The notes under the pieces: model-generated | Databases searched by the model: none | The model's input: only the letters and a program-made list of their open reading frames with translations | What the model was told of the DNA's origin: nothing | Shown: one piece after another, positions 24,061-36,851 of the stretch | Layout of the letters: every line of letters begins with the position of its first letter | Numbering within the stretch: position 1 is the stretch's first letter | Assembly (NCBI RefSeq): GCF_003086295.3 | Contig: NC_092054.1 | Location: 59,001,546 to 59,065,545 of the forward strand | Source of the DNA: Arachis hypogaea | Taxonomy: Eukaryota; Streptophyta; Magnoliopsida; Fabales; Fabaceae | Reading direction: 5' to 3' | Length of the DNA stretch: 64,000 bases | Translations under genes and position numbers: made by a program

Positions 24061-24609
24061 GTTTATGAAAAAGGGGGGTGGCTGCTGCTGCTACTATCAT
24101 CAATAATATGCAGCTAGGGTTGGCTTTTGGAAGGGAAAATGTGGACTCCATTAGGGTTAGGGGCATTTTTGTAATTTCACTCAAAAATAAGGATAATATA
24201 GTAATTGAAACCCAAATTAAATCCAACACTAATTGTATATAGAAAATACTATTTGCTCATCAATTTCACAAATTATTTTCAATAAAATGCCCAAATCTAA
24301 AAATTAGAAATAATATACTTAATTTCTTCATTTTCCAAAATAGCAGTAATAATATTTAAAATATTACTTATCTAATCCAAATCATATAAAATCCTTATTA
24401 TTTCATAACTATCAACCTTATACTTTAAATATAGAAAATAATTCAATAATTATAAAATTGGATAATAATCATAACTTATCTCAAATCCAATAAATCAAAA
24501 CTTGCCTTAATTATCTTTAATAAAATAATCTCTGAAATTAAGGCTATAAATAACTGTAGGATTTGAGACTTGATCATAATAAGACTTTTCAAAGATTCTG
24601 GATCTTACA

Positions 24610-24622
24610 TTCTACCCACCTT
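24610..24622 (-). promoter_or_regulatory. Polypurine tract of element E
   Basis: Minus-strand AAGGTGGGTAGAA directly before the 3' LTR start TGTAAGATCC. Confidence 0.85.
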
Positions 24623-27618
24623 ATAAAAATTTTCGCCCTCGAAAATTGATACAAAATGAAAGAAATTCCATAACAGTTCACCCTTGAACACATTTAAGGA
24701 AGAAGCAAAAATATCTCAAAATATAATCATATATACGATTTTCAAATTCCTTGATTGTCATAAGCATAAGGATGTAAAGGTAGGAGTGTGATTGCAAAGC
24801 AAACGTTACAAGATAGGCTCAATGCACAAGGTCATATGATCTCAAAGCTTTACAAAAACTTGAGGTACCAAATAGGATGCAAATCAAGATGGGCGTTCAC
24901 AAAGCAATAATGACATGGGTCAAACATGTGATAGTAAGGCAAGGCATTGAAGGTTATAAAACATGATGGGGTTAAAACGACGTGCTTATTATCCGCACAC
25001 TAATCTCATATCAACCTCAAGGCTTCCACTTTCTAACCTCATCAGGCACTTTTCAACCTCTTAGCCAATCATAAGCCTAACACCCGCAAGCTCGTTTGCA
25101 AGGGACAAAACGCCCACAACTCATCATAACGTTACACCTACCGCTTCACCTTCCATATACACATATCACGTCTTAAAGAACTAATGCATCGCGTTACGTA
25201 TACGTCTACAAGTCGCACGTGATATCAAACAATTCTCGAGTCTACTCAGAAGGATACAAGATTTAGAAATGAGAGTCAAATGTCAAGGATAGCAATAATA
25301 GATTTGAGAGAATATATCCAATCCCAGATAACCAAGGATACTCAAGCAATGAAGTTTGCTAGACACAATTCAATTGACAACCTCAAAGATAACCCTTGAA
25401 TCAAAGAAATCCAATATGATCAACAAGAAGAAAATTCAGCATATTATTTTGAAGCAAACTCAAGTTGAGTCGAAGAAGTATGAAGTTTATAGAGAAGAAT
25501 CTCTCAAACCCAAGATAAAGCTCACAAAACTTCAAGAGCACGATTAAAAACACTTCCGAATACATTGTTCATAAAAGAATCGAAAACTTGCAGGAAAATC
25601 ACCTCGCAATCTAAAAGAAAAGTTAAGCAACAAATATCCTTCAAGAGAATAGCAAAAGCATAAACGTGGCTTTGCTCTAGTCCAATTTCACGTCGAAGTA
25701 GATTATGTAGAGTTTTAAAAACAAGATGCTCACAAGTTTGGCTAGGAGCTAAAATATTCCCTCAAATATTTTAGAAAGATAATTAGGTGCACAACTTAAC
25801 CAAAAGCAATAATAAAACTCAGAAGAGAAATCAAATGCTTGTTCAAAAATCTCCAAAGACCATATTCAAACAAGTGTGTATAACATTCATAGCAAGGGCG
25901 AAAGAGGAAGTTAAACTCTTTTTAGAAAGAAAATCCGAAGTAAAAGTTCGCTTATAAATTGGTAAAGGAAACAAGTGGTGCGTTACAAACAAACTGGTTT
26001 CCACTAAACACGGAAGCTTTTCAAAACTTCATTTAAAATAGCGCATGCCAACTTTAAAACAATTTTGCCAAAAATTGAACAATGGTCTCAATTATAACCA
26101 AGCAATTGAAAAATAAGTTCAATTTAGAACTTATTCAAAGAGAATTCAATCTGCTTTATAAAATTCAAAACAAGTCTCCAAAAGTATACTTGAAATCACC
26201 ATCTCGCAATAATATTCAAGAAAATTGGGATGTACTTGAAAAGGAGTCAAGCCATACAAGAAAAGATCTTAAATCAAAATAGTTCAAACAAGATCCACTA
26301 GGCATGAGACATCAAATAAGCTTTCAATTGATCCAAAAGAATACAAAAGTTATAGAAAAGACAACTCAATCATTAGTAATCTCTGAAGGATAAGTCTTTG
26401 ACTAAAAACTCTGGTAGAGACAATGAGAGGATAAATGATGCACTATTTTGAAACGAATCAAACTGAATCACATAAGGATGAGATTCGCCAGAGAAGAAAA
26501 ACCAAAATCAATGGTAATGTTTACAAGATGTAAAAGATTAGTTAAAAACAGAATCACGTATGACATTCATAGAGGTGAAAAACTTAAGAAGGAACGAGTT
26601 CGTTCATAAGAAGAAAGCTATGAGTCCAACATTTTCAAAAGAATAACAATGGCATCAACAATGTAGTATGCTAAACCGAACTCAAGTAAAAAAAATAATT
26701 TAGGTAAAGTTTATCAACAAAAATCAACCGGAATAAAAGCGAAGAATTCCTTCTTCCCAGAATTTCGAAAAATGCCCAAGTGCATAATCAGATAAAGGCG
26801 TGTGATGGAACTATAGTAAAATTACTAGGAAGTCTAATTGTATTTTAAGTAGGTGCAGTTCTATAAACCAGTAAAAGTACGGCCGAGGTATTAGGAGTAA
26901 ATAATTGTCAAACTGTATAAGAAATCTTCAAAGTTCATATATAGATAAGTATGTATCTAATCAACAGTAATTTTTATAAAAATCTCAAAATTGGCTGTAA
27001 TCACTGTCAAATAAGAGGAAAACTGAATCAACAAGTTCTCTAAGAATGAACTCGGAATCCGGAGTTAAAAGTCACAGCACATTAAGACAAGTTCAAGGCT
27101 ATATCAAAGAATACTTGAATTAAGAAGAACTCAAATAGAGGAAGGTAGGTGCAACAAGGATCTCAAACAAGCATATGCACTTAAGATCAAACAAGAATGC
27201 ATGTGGATAGAGGAATAGAGTGGAACATCAAACTACTTTTCAAGGGGATTAGCAAACAAGAACTTTAAGTTAGGATATGAAAGAACAAGTCGACTCGAAT
27301 AAAATTCAAGACACACAACTGAATAGCCTCGAGAAATAGTTTTTAACGTTCCCAATGCCCACGATTCGCTTTACTCAAAACTCGTATTTCATCTATGATA
27401 ACCCATCAGTACTTTCATATACATAATTCACTAGTATTAAGCCGGCCAAACTTAATACCAAGAATTATGCAATGCAAGACTAACAGCGTTAATCAATAGA
27501 TCGTCATGTGCATAAAGCTCTAATTCTCGTCATTTGACAAGACCTATTCCATGACAAACGCTCAGAGCATGCAACTGAAGCATAGTCAGTCCATTCCTCA
27601 GGCTCTACAGGAAGAACT
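24623..27618 (-). other. Element E interior, non-coding
   Basis: About 3 kb, A-rich on the plus strand, with stops in every frame. No gag, protease, RT or integrase motif. Two frames of 61-66 codons on the plus strand (25356-25547, 26082-26282) are antisense to the element and look like chance frames. Confidence 0.8.
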
Positions 27619-27630
27619 GCTCTGATACCA
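27619..27630 (-). promoter_or_regulatory. Primer-binding site of element E (initiator tRNA-Met)
   Basis: Minus-strand TGGTATCAGAGC, three bases inside the 5' LTR; the standard plant iMet primer site, unlike the tRNA-Asp sites of A, C, D and F. Confidence 0.95.
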
Positions 27631-27633
27631 TAA

Positions 27634-30600
27634 TGTAACACCCTAACTACCAAAGCTCACGCTTCCGGCTGCGCAACTCTTATAACTCGGGCATTACGAC
27701 GAAACTTATACTATTTAATACTAGAATATGAGCCTGTTTAAAAAATTTAAACCGTGACACCGCTTCCAAAAATATTTTCGTTCGCTAACGTACATCTATA
27801 AATACCATACAACTTACAAAATCTCATAAAGAGTACATCCATATATATACATACATATATATATATAAATAATATTACAAGAAATAATCAATACAATTCC
27901 TATCCCTCTTACAGATTATATCAAGATAAAGGCGAGGGTACAATAAACCATAACTAAAACAATACAGAGTATCACAACAACAATTAAATAAGCTCTTCGT
28001 AACTTCTGCGCCCATATCCTGAAAGGGGAAAAATGTAGGGGGGTGAGAACATCATCCTCGAAAGGGTTCTCAGTAGAGGGTTTTTGGAAATTACTGTAAT
28101 AGGATACGTAGAGATAAACCGTACCAGTGATTAATAACCGTCTTATGCCTCTTTTCAAAAACAACAGCTTACAATAAAAGTAAAGTCGGAAATCTTTTCT
28201 GAAAGAGGAATCCGTTCAATTCTCAAAAACTCAAAAGCCTTTCAAAACAGTTTATCTATGCTGAACCAAAATAGCTTTTCATACTTTATTCCAAACCAGA
28301 AACACAAAACCGAAATCAACCATCGGTTCATCTCATTTCAACCACGGCCCTAGGCCCAAACAATCCAACCATCAACCAAATCACCACAGTCCAACAGAGT
28401 CCCAGTAGCAAACACACATAGGAAGATGCAAGCACAAACAAACAGTTATTACAAGTAGAACAATTAGCAATTAATCACATAGGCAAACCAAGTATAATAT
28501 GCACACCCAAACAATGTCACATAGATGCATATGATGCATGCCTGTCCCTAGTGGCTGATGATATCATCTGTCGGTTATATAGCCAACCCGACACGTCCTG
28601 GTAGCTAACCATGGACAGAAACACCCATCGCGGAGCAAGTAGGTTTGAGCTACAACCCCATTGCTACTACCCGCTCAACCCAGAGCCAGTGGAATAACCA
28701 CTACTGCGGCTACTACCCAGGCGGGTGTTTAACAGCTCAACCTGGAGCGAGTAGAATCACTACTACTACCGCTACTACCCAGGCATCACAGTCTCTGACC
28801 TGGAGCAAGTGGGACGAACCACAACCCTTGCTACTACCCAGGTATCTCAAGCATATATTTATTCAGTCCCAGTCATGGATCAACATCCATCTCAGCCATC
28901 CGGCTTAAATTCATAATTCATAGTCAGCCATACGGCCCATAACTCATTCGGCAATCAGCCATAAATCAATATCATACACAGCCATTCCGGCTCACGGTTC
29001 AATCCAAAACCAGCCAATATTCATAATCATACATAGCCATTCCGGCCCATAACAAAACAGCACTTCCACCACTCAACATCATCAAATTCATAAAACCGGC
29101 ATTTAAGCCATAAATCACTTTTCTCAAGCCATTTCACTTTGAAATCAAATTTCAACTCTTTTCAGCCTTGGCTTTAAAGATCTCATTTCTCAAATCATCT
29201 CAGGCTCACAAGCCACTTTTACTCAAAGTGAGTTCCCTTTTTAAAACAAAGCCACTCTCGGCATTTTCTTTCCAAAACTTCCAAAACCATGGAAAGTTAA
29301 AGATTCCTTTTGAATCATTCAAAATCACCCATCCAACAATGGGATTTTTGTAACAAAAGTTCCTCGGCAGAGTCCCAAGTCCTTAGGGGAGAATAGCATA
29401 ACTCATTTTGTCAAATTCATTTAAAATCATTAAAACCTTGGCTTTCCGAATTGAGTAATAAAATAAGATCTAAGCCAAACCGAGTCATGTAATCATTTAC
29501 TTCTTTCAAAGTCGTTTCCTTTACTTAGGCAAAACTAACTTCGACCCCCATGATAAATTCTAGAACGTTTCAACTGTTCAAATTGTTTTAGTCTTGCAAG
29601 AATTCAGAATTCAAAGAGTACTTAAAACCTTTCTCAAAACATTTCAAAATGAAACTTGTCAATAGACATTCAAGTTCTTTCAAAGTCATTGAAACTTCTT
29701 TAATTGAAACCCCCAAGTCAAATTCAAAGGCATAAACCCTTTTCACATCCAAACAGCTTTAAAACACAAGTTTCATCTAAATAACCTTCTCCTGAAAGAG
29801 ATACAATGCCTTTCTTAAGAAGCAAGACTAAATCACAATTTTCTCTTTATTAATTCATTTCGAAAGCATGAATCATCCTTTTCTCGATAATTCAAATAAA
29901 ATAGTAGAAGTCTTTAACTCATCATTTTCCAGACAACATTTTAATAAAGACTCGGATTTTATAGAAATTTCGGCAGCACCTCCCCTAAAACTTGGACTTT
30001 TGCCACCCGGTTCGGGTCCAAACTAAACCGTTTCTCATTCCTTTTCAACAGCTCAAAATCAGAAATCAATTCAAAAGCAAGCTAAATCCAACAGTCGCCT
30101 CAATGGCATACCTCAAGAAAACCATTTCAAAAAATGAACTCAATATCAACCGATTTAACTCATTTATAAAGCTTTAAAGAATCTGTTCAGCAATAAACCA
30201 TTTATCAAAACCAGAGCAATTAAAGCAACCCAGGCTGAATTTCAAGAGCATTCTATCTTTCACATCATCAAAATAATTGACTCAATTCAAACCAATCCTC
30301 AATGGATTAAACTCATTTCAAATATTTAAAGAATCAACTTCAAACATTACATTTCACAAGCCACACAACAATTCAGCCAAACCAACATCCATAGTCATTC
30401 GAGTCAATCAATTGATACATAAGGCAGATATAATCACCAAATACACAATATCTCACATCAGTACCCATATGTAATAATTCCAATAATAAACTATAGTTTT
30501 TGGAAAGCGCCCCTACCTCAAAACGCAAACCATAACCCAAACGTCTCACAGAGTCCTTTCCACCTCAGCCCGAATTGACGGCAACCAAAACCTCGGTTCC

Positions 30601-32209
30601 AAGCCACTTTCGCAACAGTCTCAACAACTCTATTCGCAACATACAACAACCGAAACTCAATCGTATAGCAATTAATGCCACAAACCTCAGCGTATGCTAA
30701 CAGAACAGTAACTAAGGGGCTTTCAAATCGAAAATGCTTACCGAACGAAGGAGCAGCTGAACCGAAACAACGGCGATCTCTGAACCGGTTCGGCAGCAGC
30801 CCGGCAGCCACCTCAAGTAGCAGCGGCGACTGAACTCCGGCAATGGCACCTGAATCCCACATACAGAGATGTTAAAGCTTTCAGAATCTTAAACAAATGA
30901 AGACCGAATTCAACAACCCTTACCGGCCGAGTTTTCCGGCGACGACAGCGGGGTTTTCCGGCAGCCAGGCACGGCGGCGCGACTCAACACAAAACCAGGC
31001 AGAGCGGCGGCAGCCTTCAGCAACTCCGGTGAGCTTCCTCAACAACAGTGATGGTCGGAGTTTCGGCGGTGCTAACCGAGGCTTGCCGGCGGCAGGAACG
31101 GCGGGGATAGCGCTTTCTCGGCGAACCGAAATAGCAAATATAGAAGGGTTTCATCTTGCTTCTGTGCTGCTGGCAAGGACAACTGCCCAGCTCCGGCGAC
31201 GGCGAGTTTGCGGTAGCAGCGGCGGTATCCAGGTGTGACGGCGGCGCGCAAGACAGCGCCCCTCTCTCTTCACCACGAGCTCCCTCCCTTTTTCCTACGA
31301 TGGTGGTCCTCCGGCGCGACACCAATCACAACAGGGACGGCGGCGGCGAGACCCCAACAGCAACGAGTTTCCCAGCGACAGAGCACACCGGCTGGAGGTC
31401 ACGGCGACGTGAGAGGTTTCCGACGCGGTGGTTAGACCTCAGCTCGCCCTCAGATCTTGCTCTCCCTCCTCCGCGCATCTGACTCCTTCCCTCTCTTCCA
31501 TTGTTGACGATGGCAGCAACAACCAGCGATGGACTAGACGCGACTGGGCGGTGACGTCATGAGCTCGATGGCGAGGGCACGGTGGCGCGGCGGCGGGCGT
31601 GGTGGCTACGGCCTCCCTCCCTCCGGATCTCCTTCTTTTCTTTCACAGGGGACCGTGTGTGTTTATGAAAAAGGGGGGTGGCTGCTGCTGCTACTATCAT
31701 CAATAATATGCAGCTAGGGTTGGCTTTTGGAAGGGAAAATGTGGACTCCATTAGGGTTAGGGGCATTTTTGTAATTTCACTCAAAAATAAGGATAATATA
31801 GTAATTGAAATCCAAATTAAATCCAACACTAATTGTATATAGAAAATACTATTTGCTCATCAATTTCACAAATTATTTTCAATAAAATGCCCAAATCTAA
31901 AAATTAGAAATAATATACTTAATTTCTTCATTTTCCAAAATAGTAGTAATAATATTTAAAATATTACTTATCTAATCCAAATCATATAAAATCCTTATTA
32001 TTTCATAACTATCAACCTTATACTTTAAATATAGAAAATAATTCAATAATTATAAAATTAGATAATAATCATAACTTATCTCAAATCCAATAAATCAAAA
32101 CTTGCCTTAATTATCTTTAATAAAATAATCTCTGAAATTAAGGCTATAAATAACTATAGGATTTGAGACTTGATCATAATAAGACTTTTCAAAGATTCTG
32201 GATCTTACA
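27634..32209 (-). repeat. Element E 5' LTR (right copy)
   Basis: 4576 bp, collinear with 19992-24609 including the GC-rich block. Would carry the promoter of the element. Confidence 0.95.
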
Positions 32210-32214
32210 CAATG
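32210..32214. repeat. Target duplication caatg, right copy, element E
   Basis: Partner of 19987-19991; D's open frame resumes at the next base. Confidence 0.95.
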
Positions 32215-34337
32215 AGGATGAGTTTAAGTTGAATGCTGTCAAAGCTATGCAGCATCCAGACACATCAAAGGACTGTATGAGCGCTGATATTATTGACTCC
32301 CTGGTGGAAGAGGTCAATATGACTGAGAGTCTCGAATCAGAGCTAGAGGACATTTTTAAAGATGTTCAGCCTGATCTGGAGGAACCAGAGAAAACAGAAG
32401 AAACTCTGAAAACTCCTCAGGAAGAGGAAAAGCCTCCTAAATCCGAGCTCAAACCACTACCACCATCCATGAAATATGCATTTCTGGGAGAAGATGACAC
32501 TTTTCCTGTGATCATAAGCTCTACATTAGAACCACAGGAAGAGAAAGCATTAATTCAGGTGCTAAGGACACACAAGACAGCTCTTGGGTGGTCCATAAGT
32601 GATCTTAAGGGCATTAGTCCAGCCAGATGCATGCACAAGATCCTATTGGAGGATGATGCTAAGCCAGTGGTTCAACCACAGAGGCGGCTGAATCCAGCCA
32701 TGAAGGAGGTGGTACAGAAAGAGGTCACTAAGTTACTAGAGGCTAGGATTATTTATCCTATTTCTGATAGCCCCTGGGTGAGCCCTGTCCAAGTTGTCCC
32801 AAAGAAGGAAGGCGTGACAGTGGTTCATAATGAAAAGAATGAACTAGTTCCTACAAGAACAGTTACAGGGTGGTGTATATGTATTGACTATAGAAAGCTC
32901 AATACAACCACCAGGAAGGATCATTTTCCTTTACCATTCATAGACCAGATACTAGAGAGACTAGCAGGTCATGAATACTACTGCTTTTTGGATGGCTATT
33001 CAGGTTACAACCAAATTGCAGTAGATCCTCAGGATCAAGAGAAAACAACATTCACATGTCTATCTGGAGTATTTGCCTACAGAAGGATGCCATTTGGTCT
33101 GTGTAATGCACCTGCAACCTTTTAGAGGTGCATGCTCTCTTTTTTCTCTGATATAGTAGAGAAATTTCTGAAAATCTTCATGGATGACTTCTCAGTATTT
33201 GGAGACTCATTCGGCTCCTGTCTTGACCATCTAGCACTTGTTCTGAAAAGGTAACAAGAGACTAACCCGGTTTTAAACTGGAAGAAATGTCACTTTATGG
33301 TGACTGAAGGAATTGTCCTTGGGCACGAAATTTTGAATAATGGAATGGAGGTGGATCAAGCTAAGGTAGAGGTAATTGAAAAATTACCACCACCTGCCAA
33401 TGTTAAGGCAATCAGAAGCTTTCTGGGGCATGCAGGATTCTATAGGAGGTTTATAAAGGATTTTTCAAAAATTGCAAAACTTCTGAGCAATTTGCTAGCT
33501 GCTGACACGCCATTTATATTTGACATAGAGTGTCTGCAGGCGTTTAAGACTCTGAAAGCTAAGCTGGTCACAGCACCAGTTATTTCTGCACCAGACTGGT
33601 CATTACCATTCGAACTAATGTGTGATGCCAGTGATCATGCCATTGGTGCAGTATTGGGATAGAGGCATGACAAGCTTCTGCATGTCATTTATTATGCTAG
33701 CCATGTTTTAAATGACGCACAGAAAAACTACACAACCACAAAAAAGGAGTTGCTTGCAGTGGTTTATGCCATTGACAAGTTCAGATCTTATTTAGTAGGA
33801 TCAAAAGTAATTGTGTACACTGACCATACTGCTCTAAAATATCTCCTCACAAAGCAGGATTCAAAACCCAGACTCATAAGATCGATGCTGCTTCTGCAAG
33901 AGTTTGATATATAAATAAGAGACAAAAAAGGGACAGAGAACCAAGTAGCCGATCACTTGTCCCGGATAGAACCAGTAGCAGGAGCGTCCCTCCCTCCTAC
34001 TGAGATCTCTGAAACCTTTCCAGATGAGCAAGTCTTTGCCATTAAGAAAGTACCATGGTTTGCAGACATTGCAAACTATAAAGCTGTGAGATTTATACCC
34101 AAGGAGTACAGTAAGGTGCAAACAAAAAAATTGATTTCTGATGCAAAGTACTACTTGTGGGATGAACCATATCTCTTTAAGAGGTGTGCAGATGGAGTAA
34201 TCCGTAGATGTGTGCCTAGAGAAGAGGCACAGAAGATCCTATGGCATTGTCATGGATCACAATATGGAGGACATTTTGGAGGTGAGCGAACAGCTGCAAA
34301 GGTCCTCCAATGTGGCTTTTACTGGCCTACTCTCTAA
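32215..34337 (+). pseudogene. pol: Element D pol: RT, RNase H and integrase zinc-binding region
   Basis: A single frame continues from the protease. It is acidic at first (LESELEDIFKDVQPDLEEP), then RT: PISDSPWVSPVQVVPKKEG, TRTVTGWCICIDYRKLN, DHFPLPFIDQILERL, FLDGYSGYNQI, RMPFGLCNAPATF, and an intact FMDD catalytic box at 33177-33188. RNase H follows with [33 protein letters not shown] and [11 protein letters not shown], then the integrase N-terminal region ([20 protein letters not shown]). Stops lie at 33123 (TAG), 33252 (TAA), 33660 (TAG) and 33912 (TAA); the first and third stand at clear Gln positions. A frameshift ends it at 34335-34337. Although broken, every domain core is readable. 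Confidence 0.93.
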
Positions 34338-34540
34338 TTAGAGACTCCCAAGAGTTTGTACGTAACTGTGATAGTTGCCAGAGAGCTGGTAATCTGCCTC
34401 ATGGTTATGTCATGCCTCAGCAAGGGATCTTAGAGATTGAGTTGTTTGATGTATGGGGTATTGACTTTATGGGACCTTTCCCACCATCATATTCAAACAC
34501 TTATATTCTGGTGGCAGTAGATTATGTATCTAAATGCTAA
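34338..34540 (+). pseudogene. Element D integrase, start of catalytic core, cut by deletion
   Basis: In a shifted frame the zinc region finishes as [15 protein letters not shown] and the core begins [20 protein letters not shown], then VAVDYVSKC, with the first Asp of the D-D-E triad. The core then stops abruptly: the parts with the second Asp and the Glu are missing, and the next readable protein is the integrase C-terminal region at 34524 in another frame. Family proteins have roughly 150-200 residues between these points, so an internal deletion is inferred. Confidence 0.88.
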
Positions 34541-34826
34541 AATTTACAAAGAGAAAGCAAAAAGATGGCATGACAAAAAGTTGTCATCTAGAGTCTTTGA
34601 GCCAGGGCAGAAGGTTCTGCTGTTTAACTCCAGACTCAGATTGTTCCCTGGGAAATTGAAATCCCGGTGGAAGGGACCATATGTGATTACAAGTGTGTCA
34701 CCATATGGATATGTGGAGCTTCAGGATATTGATTCTGACAAAAAATTCATTGTTAATGGACAGAGAGTCAAACATTATCTTGAAGGCAATGTTGAGCAAG
34801 AGTGCTCAAAACTGAGACTAAATTAA
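34524..34826 (+). pseudogene. Element D integrase C-terminal region
   Basis: Reads [36 protein letters not shown] and KSRWKGPYVI, then SVSPYGYVELQ and the stop at 34826. This is the normal C-terminal tail of Athila/Tat-type Pol, here fused by a deletion to the start of the core. A box AAGCGCTTGCTGGGAGGCAA follows at 34860 and is also found in element F at 62369. Confidence 0.88.
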
Positions 34827-35033
34827 CAACTTAGTAAAAGTCCAGCTAAAGACAGTAAAGAAGCGCTTGCTGGGAGGCAACCCAGTCATTATCAAAAATT
34901 AGATGTTTATAACAATTATATAAGTCCATTTAATTTTGTTATTCATGTTTGTTAAATGCTTTTCAGTGAACAAGTCAAGGAAATGAAGGTTCAGAATATA
35001 AAGCAGAGGAATCACAGAGAAAAAGAGCTCACT

Positions 35034-35335
35034 GGCGTTAAAATGCCAGTAAAGAGGCAATTTGGGCATTAAACGCCAGAATGGCTACCATTCTGGGCGT
35101 TTAACGCCAGTAAAGGTATCATTCTGGGTGTTAAACACCAGAATAGGCAGCATTCTGGGCGTTTAACGCTAGAAATGGCAGCATTCTGGGTGTTCAGAAA
35201 AATGCCCAGTGAAGAAGGATTTCTGGCGTTTAACACCAGCCAGGGTACCTGGCTGGGCGTTAAACGCCCAAAATGGCCACCAGATGGGCGTTAAACGCTA
35301 GAATGGCTATCATTCTGGGCGTTTAATGCCAGCAC
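35034..35335 (+). repeat. Palindrome array GGCGTT-AACGCC after integrase of element D
   Basis: About nine units of the near-perfect palindrome CTGGCGTTTAACGCCAG or its half-changed forms (GGGTGTTAAACACC), spaced about 30 bp, within 300 bp of non-coding DNA. Neighbouring units are complementary to each other and could pair across. Confidence 0.9.
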
Positions 35336-35883
35336 AGCAAGGAAGAGGTAATTTCGTTTCCAATTCAAATTTTTTCGAATTTTCATGTTTTAATTCATAA
35401 TTTTCTGCATCAAAATATTACAAACATTCACTTTTTAATTTCCATTCCCAAAAATCAATAATCTTATAAATTCTTTTTAATTCTTTTTCAATTCTTTGCA
35501 ATTCTTTTTCAAAACGTTTTTGAAAACTCATTTATCTTTCCAATTTCTTTTCAAATCTTTTTAATTCATTCATATTATCTTTTATTTCTTAGATGCATAA
35601 ACAAAAATTCAGATTTAACTTCCTCATATCTTTTTCAAATCTTGATTATTTTACAAATTGTATCTTTCATCAATCATATCTTTCTATCTTATCTTTTTCA
35701 AAAATAAATTGAAACCCATTCCCTCCTCTTTTCCATACACATTCGGCCAGCCCATCCTCCCTCATCATTCGAATCCTTTTCTCAATCTATTCTTCTTCTT
35801 TCTTTTTATTTTTGCTTGAGGACAAGAAAATCTTTAAGTTTGGTATGATTCCTGTGATCCCTGAGCTAAAATAAACGAATCTC
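35336..35883 (+). other. Element D spacer before the 3' ORF
   Basis: T- and A-rich, no gene. It contains an internal copy of the sequence that precedes the 3' LTR (GCTTGAGGACAAG ... TTTAAGTTTGGTATG at 35815-35844). Confidence 0.7.
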
Positions 35884-36851
35884 ATGGCTCCCAAAAGAAG
35901 ATAAACCACTTCAAGAGGCAAGAAAGAAAGCAATCCAAAGCCACTGTGGAAGCATGAGAATTTTTGCACCAAAGAACATGTAGACCATTACCTCAAAATT
36001 GTGTGCAGAAGATCAGTGATCCTGAAAGTTAGGTTCAATCTGAAAGAAGACGAATACCCGGAGATACAAGAACAGATTGAAAATAGGGGGCTGGGAAGTC
36101 CTGGCTAATCCTGAGATACATGTTGGAAGAAACATGGTCCAGGAGAGGGAAGATTATTTACTTCCACTTTGACAATGTGAGAGAAGTTCTCAAGCTTCCT
36201 CAACTGCAAGATGATCCAGAATCCTTTAATAGGAGAATGGCCAAAGATAAAAGGCTAGATCAAGTTTTAGAGGACATATGCCTCCCTGGAACCGAGTGGA
36301 TTACCAATACAAAAGGTGTCCCAAACCAGCTAAAGAGAGGAGATCTCAAACCAGTTGCTAGAGGTTGGCTGGATTTCATTGGGCGTTCTATACTCCCAAC
36401 CAGCAACCGTTCTGAAGTCACTGTCAAGAGAGTAGTGATGATTCACTATATTATGCTGGGAAAAGAAGTAGAGATTCATCCGCTGATTCCTGGTGAAATT
36501 TACATATTTGCAAACAAGGAATCCATTGATGCTAAATTGGCTTACCCAAGCTTGATCAGTCTGTTATATAAAGATGCGGGAGTACAGATAGGCATGGATG
36601 AATATATCCCAATTGAACGCCCAATCACCAAAAAGGTGATGGATGGACCTCAAGTTCAAGACAACCCCATCAAGAGAAGGGCGCATGAGCTCCTCCCAGA
36701 AATTTCTCAATTTGAATATTGGACCCGCTTAGAAGCATCTGTCACCAAGCTGCAAGAAGCTATGTATCAACTCAAAGAAGAGCAGCAGAATCAAAACAGC
36801 ATGCTCTGCAAACTGATCAAAGAACAAGAGAAACAAGGGCGTGAGATATAG
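35884..36851 (+). pseudogene. Element D extra ORF in env position (putative plant transposon protein domain)
   Basis: The ATG at 35884 gives MAPKRR then a TAA, and the reading continues PLWKHENFCTKEHVDHYLKI. A frameshift near 36090-36120 leads into an open frame of 243 codons to 36851. Recognisable parts are GKIIYFHFDNVREVLKLPQL, GWLDFIGRSILPTSNRSEVT and VKRVVMIHYIMLGKEVEIHP, then a Gln/Glu-rich coiled-coil-like tail (KLQEAMYQLKEEQQNQNSML). The domain is the one found 3' of integrase in Athila elements and annotated as putative plant transposon protein (PF20167, from memory). I see no signal peptide or membrane segment, so an envelope role is not supported. Function unknown. Confidence 0.75.

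Larger units (their letters stand above)
19992..24609 (-). repeat. Element E 3' LTR (left copy)
   Basis: 4618 bp. It is 42 bp longer than the other copy, mainly from an expanded (CATA)n/(TA)n tract at 20205-20266. A GC-rich block lies at 23150-24060. Long open frames in that block on both strands have no known domain and overlap each other, so I do not call genes. Confidence 0.95.
19992..32209 (-). mobile_element. Element E: LARD-like retrotransposon with 4.6-kb LTRs and non-coding interior
   Basis: Two near-identical direct repeats (4618 and 4576 bp) with TGTAACACCC...GATCTTACA ends enclose 3.0 kb of non-coding DNA. The 5-bp duplication caatg flanks it (19987-19991, 32210-32214). The primer site is that of initiator tRNA-Met in minus sense next to the right LTR, so the right LTR is the 5' one. 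About 7 substitutions in the first ~570 bp give about 1.2% LTR divergence, the lowest in the window and consistent with the deepest nesting. No gag or pol motif is seen on either strand of the interior. LTRs of about 4.5 kb with a 3-3.5 kb non-coding core match the published LARD architecture. Confidence 0.93.
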
